A stretch of DNA of 64,000 bases from Reinekea marinisedimentorum (lineage in GTDB: Bacteria; Pseudomonadota; Gammaproteobacteria; Pseudomonadales; Natronospirillaceae). Both the position numbers and the translations under genes were made by a program. The notes beneath the pieces are model-generated. The model searched no databases, was not told the DNA's origin, and saw only the letters and a list, made by a program, of their open reading frames with translations. The stretch covers positions 62,001-126,000 of the forward strand of contig NZ_SLZR01000011.1 in the NCBI RefSeq assembly GCF_004341165.1, in the 5' to 3' direction. This document shows, piece after piece, positions 53,894 through 62,366 of this stretch; within the stretch, counting starts at the first letter, position 1, and the number at the start of each line of letters is the position of its first letter.

Positions 53894-54387
53894 TCTTCAG
53901 ACCGTCACAGATGTGCGCTGGTTAACACAAACTGGAATAGCCCAAAGCGGAGCAAAACAGGGCAGAAAACCCATTTAGATCAACAGTTTAAAAGATGTCA
54001 TTAAAATGACAGCAATGTGAGGTTCGGCCATAGATCGATGAAAGCCGCATGCTGACTGGGCTATAGAGACATTTCCACAAAATCTGTGGATAACTCTGTT
54101 TACAACCACTTTGATATGTCACCAAACAGCCGTTTAATGCGGCCGGAGCAAATTGATCAATTTTTAACCTACCAAATTAATATCCTTATAAATCAATAGG
54201 TTAGGAGGCATTATTCGAACAATTTATTAAGCCAGAGGCAAATCAGTCTTCAATAACGGGTATTTCTATTAAATTTTTTGGCTGGGGATATTTGCTTACT
54301 CTGTTTCTAAATACAGAGCAATTCTCAGCACTTCACAAATTGTATCTTTTTGTAAAAATTATCATTGAATAACAGGATCCAACAACG
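53894..54387. other. intergenic, no gene seen
   Basis: About 490 bases of AT-rich sequence between the envelope operon and the lysS terminator. It contains one perfect DnaA-box-like 9-mer (TGTGGATAA, 54085-54093) but no cluster. No ORF with a ribosome site. Confidence 0.5.
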
Positions 54388-54413
54388 AAAAAAGCGCCCG
54401 CAGGCGCTTTTTT
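54388..54413 (-). terminator. lysS terminator
   Basis: Perfect 11-bp stem AAAAAAGCGCC/GGCGCTTTTTT with a four-base loop, usable in both directions. Confidence 0.92.
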
Positions 54414-54472
54414 GTCATTGATTCAGATCAGGGTTTAACGCTGATCAATTACCCCACTTTCAGAAAAGCGGC

Positions 54473-55987
54473 TTATTCAGACGCTTTTGGTTTCATGTGC
54501 GGGAACAGGATGACATCTTTAATCGACGGTGAGTCCGTCAGGAACATCACCAGGCGATCAATACCGATGCCTTCACCGGCTGTTGGTGGTAACCCGTACT
54601 CCAATGCGTTGATATAGTCGGCATCGTAGAACATGGCTTCATCATCACCGGCGTCCTTCTCCAGAACCTGGGCCTGGAAACGCTCTGCCTGATCAATCGG
54701 GTCATTCAGCTCCGAGAAGCCGTTGGCAATTTCACGCCCGCCCAGGAAGAACTCGAAGCGGTCGGTGATTTCCGGATTTTCGTCATTACGGCGCGCCAGC
54801 GGTGAGATTTCAGCCGGATACTCGGTAATAAATACCGGGTCCATCAGGCTTTCTTCAACCGTTTCTTCAAAGATTTCTGTCTGTACCTTACCCAGGCCCC
54901 AGGAGTCTTTCACCTGAATACCCAGCTTGCCAGCCACTTCCGTTGCTGCCGCCAGCGTATTGATGTTTTCTGCGGTCAGTTCCGGGTTGAACTTCAGGAT
55001 GGCGTTAAACATAGACAGACGCTCAAACGGCTTGGCAAAGTCGTAATCGCGGCCCTGATAATGAATCTCTGTCGTACCCAGCACTTCTTTTGCAACCGTG
55101 CGCAGCATGTCTTCGGTCAAATCCATCAGGTCGTTGTAATCAGCGTAAGCCTGATACCACTCAAGCATGGTGAACTCAGGGTTATGACGGGTAGAAACAC
55201 CTTCATTGCGGAAGTTACGGTTGATTTCAAATACACGCTCGAAGCCACCCACAACCAGACGCTTCAGGTACAGCTCTGGTGCAATACGCAGGTACAGATC
55301 ACGATCCATTGCGTTGTGGTGGGTAATAAACGGACGCGCAGTTGCACCACCCGGAATCACCTGCAGCATCGGTGTTTCCACTTCCATGAAATCGCGCTGA
55401 GCCAGGTAGTTACGAATACCGTTCACCACCTTAGAACGCACCTCGAATACCTTACGGGTTTGCTCAGACACCATCAGATCGACATAACGCTGACGGTATT
55501 TTGCTTCCTGATCGGCCAGTCCGTGGAATTTGTCCGGCAACGGGCGCAGCGATTTAGTCAGGATGCGCAGGTCTTCGATCTTCTCCACATTCACATACAG
55601 TTCGCCTTTACCGGATTTCGCCAAGGTACCGCTGACACCCACGATGTCACCGATATCCAGCAGCTTCCAATCGTCGCTTTCTTTCTGCAGCGGCTTACCC
55701 AGGTAAAACTGAATGCTGCCGGTGACATCACGCAGGCCAACGAACGGACCACCACGACGCATAACACGCCCTGCTACAGCGACCTTGATATTCTTTTCGG
55801 CAATGGCTTCTTTTTCCAGTTCGCCATAAGCCGCCTGCAGGTCACCGGCTTTGTTTTCACGCTGAAAATCATTCGGGAAGGCGATACCACGTTTATCCTG
55901 CAACTCCGCCAATTTCTGTTTTCGCTCAGTAATGATGTGATTTTCTTCGTGTTGGCCGGTCAGGTTTTCTGTAGTGTTATCGCTCAT
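54473..55987 (-). CDS. lysS: lysyl-tRNA synthetase (class II)
   Basis: 504 residues: OB-fold anticodon-binding domain (about 60-145, [19 protein letters not shown]) and class II catalytic core with motif 2 ([29 protein letters not shown]) and motif 3 ([14 protein letters not shown]). Same length as the E. coli enzyme (505). Follows prfB by 67 bases on the same strand, the classical prfB-lysS arrangement. Confidence 0.98.
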   Translation of the reverse strand: MSDNTTENLTGQHEENHIITERKQKLAELQDKRGIAFPNDFQRENKAGDLQAAYGELEKEAIAEKNIKVAVAGRVMRRGGPFVGLRDVTGSIQFYLGKPLQKESDDWKLLDIGDIVGVSGTLAKSGKGELYVNVEKIEDLRILTKSLRPLPDKFHGLADQEAKYRQRYVDLMVSEQTRKVFEVRSKVVNGIRNYLAQRDFMEVETPMLQVIPGGATARPFITHHNAMDRDLYLRIAPELYLKRLVVGGFERVFEINRNFRNEGVSTRHNPEFTMLEWYQAYADYNDLMDLTEDMLRTVAKEVLGTTEIHYQGRDYDFAKPFERLSMFNAILKFNPELTAENINTLAAATEVAGKLGIQVKDSWGLGKVQTEIFEETVEESLMDPVFITEYPAEISPLARRNDENPEITDRFEFFLGGREIANGFSELNDPIDQAERFQAQVLEKDAGDDEAMFYDADYINALEYGLPPTAGEGIGIDRLVMFLTDSPSIKDVILFPHMKPKASE

Positions 55988-56054
55988 GTTTCGTTTCCAA
56001 AGTTAACTTGGTTTGGTTTAGGTTGGCGTATAGTGCCGTGGATAGGGGCTCTTA

Positions 56055-57150
56055 TCAGAGCCCTTTTTTCAGAGAGGCTTCAATGAATGGGTCAAGTGCG
56101 CCATCCAGTACGGCCTGAGTATTCCGGTTTTCGACACCGGTTCGCAAATCTTTGATGCGAGAGTCATCCAGAACGTAGGAGCGGATCTGGCTGCCCCAGC
56201 CGATGTCGGACTTACTGTCTTCCACCACCTGAGCGGCTTCCTGACGCATCAGCATCTCCCGCTCATAAAGCTTTGCCTTCAACTGCTTCATTGCCTGATC
56301 TTTGTTCTTGTGCTGCGAACGGTCGTTCTGACACTGCGTCACAATACCGGTCGGTTCGTGGGTGATACGCACCGCAGATTCGGTTCGGTTAACATGCTGA
56401 CCACCGGCACCGGAAGCGCGATAGACATCGATACGCAGATCGGCCGGATTGATTTCAATTTCAACGTTGTCGTCAATTTCCGGAGACACAAACACAGAAG
56501 AAAATGAGGTATGGCGGCGGTTACCCGAGTCGAAAGGCGACTTACGAACCAGGCGGTGGACACCGGTTTCTGTGCGCAACCAACCGTAGGCGTATTCGCC
56601 TTCAAAGCGGATGGTCGCCGATTTAATGCCGGCCACTTCACCGGCCGATGCTTCCATCAGCTCGGTTTTAAAGCCCTTCTCTTCACCCCATCGCAAATAC
56701 ATACGCAGCAGCATTTCGGCCCAATCCTGCGCCTCGGTACCACCAGAGCCTGCCTGGATATCCAGGTAAGCATTGTTTGGATCCATCTCGCCACTGAACA
56801 TACGGCGGAACTCCAGAACCTCCAGCTGTTCTTTCAGGTTGGCCAGCTCATGCTCGACATCCGCGACGGAAGCCTCATCGTTTTCTTCCACGGCCATCTC
56901 CAAGAGATCTGACGAATCACTCAGACCCTCATCGAGATTTTCAATGGTGTTAACGACTTTCTCCAGTGAAGAACGCTCTTGGCCAAGGGCCTGCGCTCGT
57001 TCAGGTTTATTCCAGACTTCGGGCTGAGCCAGTTCACGCTCTACTTCATCTAACCGTTCTTTCTTGTTAGCGAAGTCAAAGATACCCCCTAAGCACATCC
57101 GTACGGGCGCTTAAGTCTTTAATCAGTTCTCGGATCGGATTTACTTCCAC
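56055..57150 (-). CDS. prfB: peptide chain release factor 2 with programmed +1 frameshift
   Basis: Release factor for UGA/UAA. The gene starts with GTG at 57150 (AGGAG just upstream) and reads 24 codons to an in-frame TGA at 57078-57076. The context CTTAGGGGGTATCTTTGAC is the well-known autoregulatory frameshift site, with an internal Shine-Dalgarno-like AGGGGG and slippery CTT-TGA. After a +1 shift (dropping plus base 57078) the frame continues from GAC at 57077 to the stop at 56055, giving about 365 residues. Key motifs: anticodon-like SPF in [13 protein letters not shown] and GGQ in [14 protein letters not shown]. Low RF2 favours frameshifting and restores its level. Confidence 0.97.
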
Positions 57151-57314
57151 ATTTGCTCCTGGCATTTTCGATGGAATTTGGCAATTTTTAAAAAGGCGGC
57201 GAATTTTACAGCAGATGAATTTATTACGGTAGGCATCCGGCAAATTCCGTACTAATTTTCTATCTGGAGGCTATCTATCACTGAGAAAATCTTTATATTG
57301 TCTGACAATTATTT

Positions 57315-57328
57315 TTGATACACATCAA
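57315..57328 (+). promoter_or_regulatory. perfect FNR/Anr box
   Basis: TTGAT-ACAC-ATCAA matches the FNR consensus exactly. Its centre is about 41 bases ahead of a plausible start point set by the -10-like TATGTT at 57350-57355, the class II activator position. It would activate the gene at 57387 under low oxygen. Confidence 0.75.
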
Positions 57329-57386
57329 AATGAATAATTAAGATGAGCGTATGTTAATCCGGCGTTAAATACAGTGTTAGGAGACT

Positions 57387-57653
57387 ATGATGGACATGGT
57401 ACTAGATGTATTGAAAAGCAAGATAGACCCGGCAGCCACCGAGGAACTATCTGAACTTTCTGCGATGTTGGCATTACCGGTTGAAAAAATTCTGGAATCT
57501 ATTCTGGAAAAAAGCAGTTACAGCCTGAGCAGCCTGCACCGCATGACGAAAGAACGGCTCGAAATGGTGACATCCTCACCTGCATTACTTTCCGAGCTGA
57601 AACGACTGATCTGGAAAGAACGCTGGTCTGGCCAAAGGCAAGAATATGCCTAG
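57387..57653 (+). CDS. small hypothetical protein, probably oxygen-regulated
   Basis: 88 residues, helical, cytoplasmic, no signal or membrane segment and no cysteine. Strong ribosome site (TTAGGAG before ATGATG). Composition Leu/Glu/Ser/Lys-rich with an amphipathic pattern (EELSELSAMLALPVEKILESILEKSSYSLSSLHRMTKERLEMV). No family recognised. The FNR/Anr box upstream suggests induction in low oxygen. Confidence 0.72.
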   Translation: MMDMVLDVLKSKIDPAATEELSELSAMLALPVEKILESILEKSSYSLSSLHRMTKERLEMVTSSPALLSELKRLIWKERWSGQRQEYA

Positions 57654-57672
57654 GCGGCCCTGTTAACAGGCC

Positions 57673-59391
57673 CTAGCAAACCTCCAGCTTTGAAAACACC
57701 AGCTGCAATGTGGTTTCACCCCGAAAACGATTGCAGCTGATCTCATAAACCCCCTTCACCCGGCGAATATCAGCCAACGCACAGGCCTCCGGCACATTAA
57801 AGGCAATCGCTGCAATCAGCTGATCATCCGCCTGTAATGTTAATTTCAGGTGTTTACCGCTCAATACACGGCTATCTGCCACCGGCCACTCACCATAAAA
57901 GGCCGGCGAAGGAAATGCCTGACCCCAGGGGCCTGCCTGTTCAAGCTGCAGAGCGTTCTCCAAAGATAGATCGCCACGTTCCAGCACACCATCGACCCAC
58001 AGCTGTGGTGTCAGGGCTTCCGGCTCGGCAAAGTACTGAACAGCCTTATCAAACCATAGCTTGAATGACTCCAGCTCGGCCTCGTGAATGGATAAGCCAG
58101 CGGCCATTGCATGACCGCCGAATTTCAGAATCAGGTCTTTTTGTTGTTTACTGATCCAGTCAAGGCAATCCCTAAGGTGTACACCGCTGACCGAACGCGC
58201 TGAGCCCTTCAGCTCACCGCTATCACTGCGGGCAAACGCAACCACCGGGCAGTGCAATTGCTCTTTTACTCTGGAGGCAACAATGCCGATGACACCCTCA
58301 TGCCAGTTGTCGCCATAGACAACCTGACTGGAGCTTTGCTCCACTATTTTCACCGCTGCCAGTGCCGGCTCTACTTCCTGCAGCATCGACGCCTCAATCT
58401 GCCGGCGCTCGCTGTTCAGCTCATGCAGCTCGGTAGCAATGGCTCTGGCTTCACCCGGGTCATCGGTCAACAACAGCTGCACACCCAAACTCATATCACC
58501 CAGCCGGCCGGCCGCATTGAGCCTTGGGCCTACGCAAAAGCCGAAGTCTGCCGATCTGGCATTTTGCCAGTCCCTGCCGGAAACATCGAACAGTGCCTGA
58601 ATACCGGGCCGCATGCGCCCCTGACGCACCCGCTGCAAACCATTTTGCACAATCAGCCGATTGTTACGATCCAACGGAACAACATCGGCAACCGTTGCCA
58701 GCGCCACCAGATCAAGCCACTGAGCCAGGTTTGGCAGAGCTGTTTCACCCTGCTCGCGCAATCGGGCACGCAACGCAATCAGCAGATAAAACATCACCAT
58801 ACAACCACAAGCAGCCTTGCTTTCAAAGCGGCAGCCCGGCTGATTAGGGTTAACGATGGCATCGGCACCCGGCAGACTATCGGCCGCCAGATGGTGATCC
58901 GTGACCAGTACCTTAACGCCATGTTTTTTGGCATGGGCAACGCCTTCAAAACTTGAAATGCCGTTATCAACGGTAATGATTAAATCCGGCTTTTGCTGAA
59001 GAGTTAAATCGACAATCGGAACCGACAGGCCATAACCGTATTCAAAACGGTTAGGCAAAACATAGCTAACGTTAATGCCCATGGCCGAAAGACCCAGCAT
59101 CGCCAGGGCGGTCGATGTCGCGCCGTCGGCATCGTAATCACCAACCACGACAACCCGGTATTGTTGCTGACGCGCCTGCATGCACAGGTCTACCGCCTCA
59201 TTGATCCCCTTAAGAGTTCGCCAATCGAGCAGTCCGGTAATATCGGTCTGCAGCTCGTCCGGGTGTTCAATACCCCGCGCCTGGTAAAGCCGGTTCAGTA
59301 AAGGATTAGGATGGATACTATTTGAGAAGACAGGTTGCCGGGTTTTTACTTCAAACCCGGCAACACTGTAGGCGTGCTGTTTAATCACCAA
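57673..59391 (-). CDS. recJ: single-stranded-DNA-specific exonuclease RecJ
   Basis: 572 residues, 5'-3' exonuclease of recombination and mismatch repair. DHH-superfamily motifs: GDYDADGATSTALAML (I, about 81-96), IITVDNGISS (II), LVTDHHLA (III, DHH), and DHHA1 domain with GGHAMAAGLSI (about 446-456); C-terminal OB domain. Start overlaps the thrC stop by 11 bases. Confidence 0.97.
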   Translation of the reverse strand: MVIKQHAYSVAGFEVKTRQPVFSNSIHPNPLLNRLYQARGIEHPDELQTDITGLLDWRTLKGINEAVDLCMQARQQQYRVVVVGDYDADGATSTALAMLGLSAMGINVSYVLPNRFEYGYGLSVPIVDLTLQQKPDLIITVDNGISSFEGVAHAKKHGVKVLVTDHHLAADSLPGADAIVNPNQPGCRFESKAACGCMVMFYLLIALRARLREQGETALPNLAQWLDLVALATVADVVPLDRNNRLIVQNGLQRVRQGRMRPGIQALFDVSGRDWQNARSADFGFCVGPRLNAAGRLGDMSLGVQLLLTDDPGEARAIATELHELNSERRQIEASMLQEVEPALAAVKIVEQSSSQVVYGDNWHEGVIGIVASRVKEQLHCPVVAFARSDSGELKGSARSVSGVHLRDCLDWISKQQKDLILKFGGHAMAAGLSIHEAELESFKLWFDKAVQYFAEPEALTPQLWVDGVLERGDLSLENALQLEQAGPWGQAFPSPAFYGEWPVADSRVLSGKHLKLTLQADDQLIAAIAFNVPEACALADIRRVKGVYEISCNRFRGETTLQLVFSKLEVC

Positions 59392-60778
59392 AGACCGTTT
59401 TTACCACGAAGTTCTGCAGGTTACTCAGTTCATTTTCCATCACTTCGTAGCGCTCTTCACGTTCGAACAGATCCAGCAAATGATGCGGCAGCTGTGGCGT
59501 TTCCAGGCCGGCCTTTTCAATGGCTTCGGCAAACTTGACCGGGTGCGCGGTGCCCAGAGTGATCATCGGCACCGTTGCATCGCGACGGCATTCACGCGCG
59601 GCTTTTACACCAATAGCGGTGTGCGGGTCGAGCAGATAGCCGGTCTCGTCGTATACCTGCTTAATGGTTTCGCAGGTGACTTCATCGTTCACCGCATGGC
59701 TGTCGAACATTTCTCGTACCTTAGCCATGCCGTCTTTGTCGAACTCAACGGTTTCGCTGTTCATGCGATCCATCAGGCTTGCCAATGCGGCACCATCACG
59801 GCCGTAAACATCGAACAACAGGCGTTCAAAGTTAGAAGAAACCACGATATCCATGGACGGCGACAGCGTATGCGCCAACGGGTGTTTCTCATATTTATTC
59901 TGGCTGATCGCGCGGTGCAGAATGTCGTTCTTGTTGGTGGCAACAATCAACTGCTTAACCGGCAAGCCCATTTTATGCGCCAGATAGCCTGCGAAGATAT
60001 CACCAAAGTTACCGGTCGGCACCGATAACGCCACTTCACGATCCGGACCACCCAGGTTCAGCGATGCATAGAAGTAGTAGACAATCTGCGCCATGATGCG
60101 CGCCCAGTTAATGGAGTTAACCGCCACCAGGCGACGCTCGCCACGCAGAAAATCCTGATCAGCGAAGCAGGCCTTCACCATGCGTTGGCAATCGTCGAAG
60201 TTGCCTTCCACGGCAATATTAAAGACGTTATCGCCCTTAATCGTCGTCATCTGTTTGCGCTGCACTTCGGAGACCCGGTTGTGCGGATGCATAATGAAAA
60301 TATCAACATGGTCGCTGTGCTTGCAGCCTTCAATGGCCGCTGAGCCGGTATCCCCGGATGTCGCACCAATGATCACTGCACGCTCATTACGCTTAACCAG
60401 AACGTGGTCCAGCAAACGGCCTAACAGCTGTAATGCAAAGTCTTTAAACGCCAGCGTTGGGCCCTGGAACAATTCCAGAACGTATTCGCTGCTATCTATC
60501 TGAGCCAGCGGTGCAACAGCCTTATGACCGAACCCTGCATAGGTTTCGTCGAGCATCTTAGCCAGTACATCATCTTCAATAGCACCGCCAACAAAGGGCT
60601 TGATGATCTTAAAGGCCAGTTCGGAATATGGCAGGCCGCGCCAGCTGCGAATTTCATCCAGGCTGTACTCGGGCAGTTCTTTAGGAACATAAAGACCACC
60701 ATCAGTCGCCAGGCCAGCCAGCAATACGTTTTCGAAATCCAGTTCGGGGGCGTTTCCACGGGTGCTTATATATTTCAC
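59381..60778 (-). CDS. thrC: threonine synthase
   Basis: 465 residues; converts O-phosphohomoserine to threonine. PLP lysine is Lys112 in PTLAFKDFALQLLG. The cofactor-binding SGDTGSAAIEG segment and SVPTGNFGDIFAGYLAHKMG are present. The extended (long-form) threonine synthase type seen in gammaproteobacteria. It follows hom by 56 bases on the same strand. Confidence 0.97.
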   Translation of the reverse strand: MKYISTRGNAPELDFENVLLAGLATDGGLYVPKELPEYSLDEIRSWRGLPYSELAFKIIKPFVGGAIEDDVLAKMLDETYAGFGHKAVAPLAQIDSSEYVLELFQGPTLAFKDFALQLLGRLLDHVLVKRNERAVIIGATSGDTGSAAIEGCKHSDHVDIFIMHPHNRVSEVQRKQMTTIKGDNVFNIAVEGNFDDCQRMVKACFADQDFLRGERRLVAVNSINWARIMAQIVYYFYASLNLGGPDREVALSVPTGNFGDIFAGYLAHKMGLPVKQLIVATNKNDILHRAISQNKYEKHPLAHTLSPSMDIVVSSNFERLLFDVYGRDGAALASLMDRMNSETVEFDKDGMAKVREMFDSHAVNDEVTCETIKQVYDETGYLLDPHTAIGVKAARECRRDATVPMITLGTAHPVKFAEAIEKAGLETPQLPHHLLDLFEREERYEVMENELSNLQNFVVKTVFGD

Positions 60779-60834
60779 TGTGATATCTCTTCAATCTTTT
60801 CGTTTCCGGCCACCACTACGGCAGCCGGACTGAA

Positions 60835-62133
60835 TTAACCGTCTAGACGTTCAGTTCGAATACGAACAATCTTTTCAGGCACAGAAGGCAAGGCTTCCAG
60901 TGTTTTAATTGCAGCATTCATAGCCTTCTCTTTCACAGGCTGAGTCAGAATGATCACCGGAACCAGATCATCATCTTCCGGTGCTTCCTTCTGCAGAATA
61001 GCTTCCATGTTGATGCCGTTCAGGCTCAGCGTTTCGGCAATCTTCGCCATTTGACCCACTTCATCCTTCACTGAAATTCTCAGGTAGTATGAGGTGGTGA
61101 AGTCATCGGCATTCAGCACCGGCAGGTTTTTGGTTTCTACACTGAAACCCAAGTGAGGTACCAGCCCCGGGCTGTCGATATCGCGCGCAATATCAACGAT
61201 ATCGGCAATAACAGCTGAAGCCGTTGCTTCAGAACCCGCACCAGCGCCGTAATACATGGTTGGCCCAACGGCATCACCCATGACCAGCACGGCATTCAAA
61301 ACGCCATCGACATTGGCAATCAGCCGCTTTTCAGGGATTAAAGTCGGGTGTACGCGCAGCTCAACGCCTTCAGCGGTGCGGCGGGTAATACCCAGGTGTT
61401 TAATGCGGTAACCCAGCTCTTCTGCATGCTTAACATCTGCAGTGGTCATGTTGGTAATGCCTTCAGTGAAGACTTTATCGAACTGCAGTGGCACACCAAA
61501 GGCGTTCGCCGCCAGAATCGTCAGCTTGTGCGCAGCATCGATACCTTCCACATCAAAGGTCGGGTCAGCTTCAGCGTAGCCGAGTTCCTGAGCTTCTTTC
61601 AGTACATCGGCAAAGTCGCGGCCTTTTTCAGACATCTCAGTCAGAATGTAGTTGGTTGTACCGTTAATGATACCGACCACACTGGAAATCTTGTTAGCCA
61701 CCAGGCCTTCACGAATGGCCTTGATAATGGGGATGCCCCCGGCAACCGCCGCTTCGTATGCCACAACGACATCTTTGGCTTCAGCGGCTTCAAAGATCTC
61801 GTTACCGTGCGTGGCGATCAGCGCCTTGTTGGCGGTAACAACGTCTTTGTTGTTTTCAATTGCAGCCAGAACCAGCTCTTTGGCGACCGTTGTGCCACCA
61901 ATCAATTCCACCAGGATGTTTACTTCCGGGTCTTTGGCGACTTCAAAAATATCGTTCGAAAACTTAATACCGGTCAGGTCACACTCTGAATTCACTTCGC
62001 GTGCACTGACATGGGTAATCTTAACAGGGCGGCCCGCGCGACGCGCAATATCGTCGAGATTACGCTGCAATACGTTGAAAGTTCCGGCACCAACCGTACC
62101 GAGCCCACAGATACCCACATTTACTGGTTTCAA
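60835..62133 (-). CDS. hom: homoserine dehydrogenase
   Basis: About 432 residues: NAD-binding GLGTVGAGTFNVL, catalytic core with GIINGTTNYILTEM and GYAEADPTFDVEGIDAAHKL, and a C-terminal ACT domain (about 350-425) for threonine feedback. It is monofunctional; no aspartokinase domain. The start is a TTG at 62133 with AGAGG seven bases upstream; longer in-frame starts add unrelated residues. Transcribed with thrC and recJ. Confidence 0.95.
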   Translation of the reverse strand: MKPVNVGICGLGTVGAGTFNVLQRNLDDIARRAGRPVKITHVSAREVNSECDLTGIKFSNDIFEVAKDPEVNILVELIGGTTVAKELVLAAIENNKDVVTANKALIATHGNEIFEAAEAKDVVVAYEAAVAGGIPIIKAIREGLVANKISSVVGIINGTTNYILTEMSEKGRDFADVLKEAQELGYAEADPTFDVEGIDAAHKLTILAANAFGVPLQFDKVFTEGITNMTTADVKHAEELGYRIKHLGITRRTAEGVELRVHPTLIPEKRLIANVDGVLNAVLVMGDAVGPTMYYGAGAGSEATASAVIADIVDIARDIDSPGLVPHLGFSVETKNLPVLNADDFTTSYYLRISVKDEVGQMAKIAETLSLNGINMEAILQKEAPEDDDLVPVIILTQPVKEKAMNAAIKTLEALPSVPEKIVRIRTERLDG

Positions 62134-62263
62134 AACACGCCTCTTAGATTTTTCAGCTGAAAATAACAGGAGCCAAACAGTACTTAACGGCGTGGTCGAG
62201 GTCAACGAGAATGATCTGCAAAGTCGCGGAATTGAGCAGCTATTTCATGATGTTTTTGCAAGA

Positions 62264-62304
62264 AGGCCTTTCATATTCAAAAAAACAAATAAATAGAAAG
62301 GCCT
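62264..62304. other. inverted repeat near the hom upstream region
   Basis: Arms AGGCCTTTC (62264-62272) and GAAAGGCCT (62296-62304) with a 23-base AT-rich spacer, between the large exported protein stop and hom. It may be a weak terminator or an operator. No T-run directly after the stem. Confidence 0.35.
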
Positions 62305-62366
62305 ATACTTAGAGCCAGAAATCAAAAGAGCTAGAAATCAGCCCTTTTGGCAAAATAAGCAATGAG

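Noticed and set aside
54085-54093. Perfect DnaA-box-like 9-mer TGTGGATAA
   Set aside because: Single copy with no cluster, no AT-rich unwinding region and no dnaA/dnaN/gidA neighbours; not an origin.
55061-56086. 341-codon frame opposite lysS and the prfB end
   Set aside because: Antisense to lysS; no supporting motif or ribosome site.
62206-62366. Threonine attenuator leader ahead of hom
   Set aside because: No run of Thr/Ile codons with alternative hairpins; only one inverted repeat.
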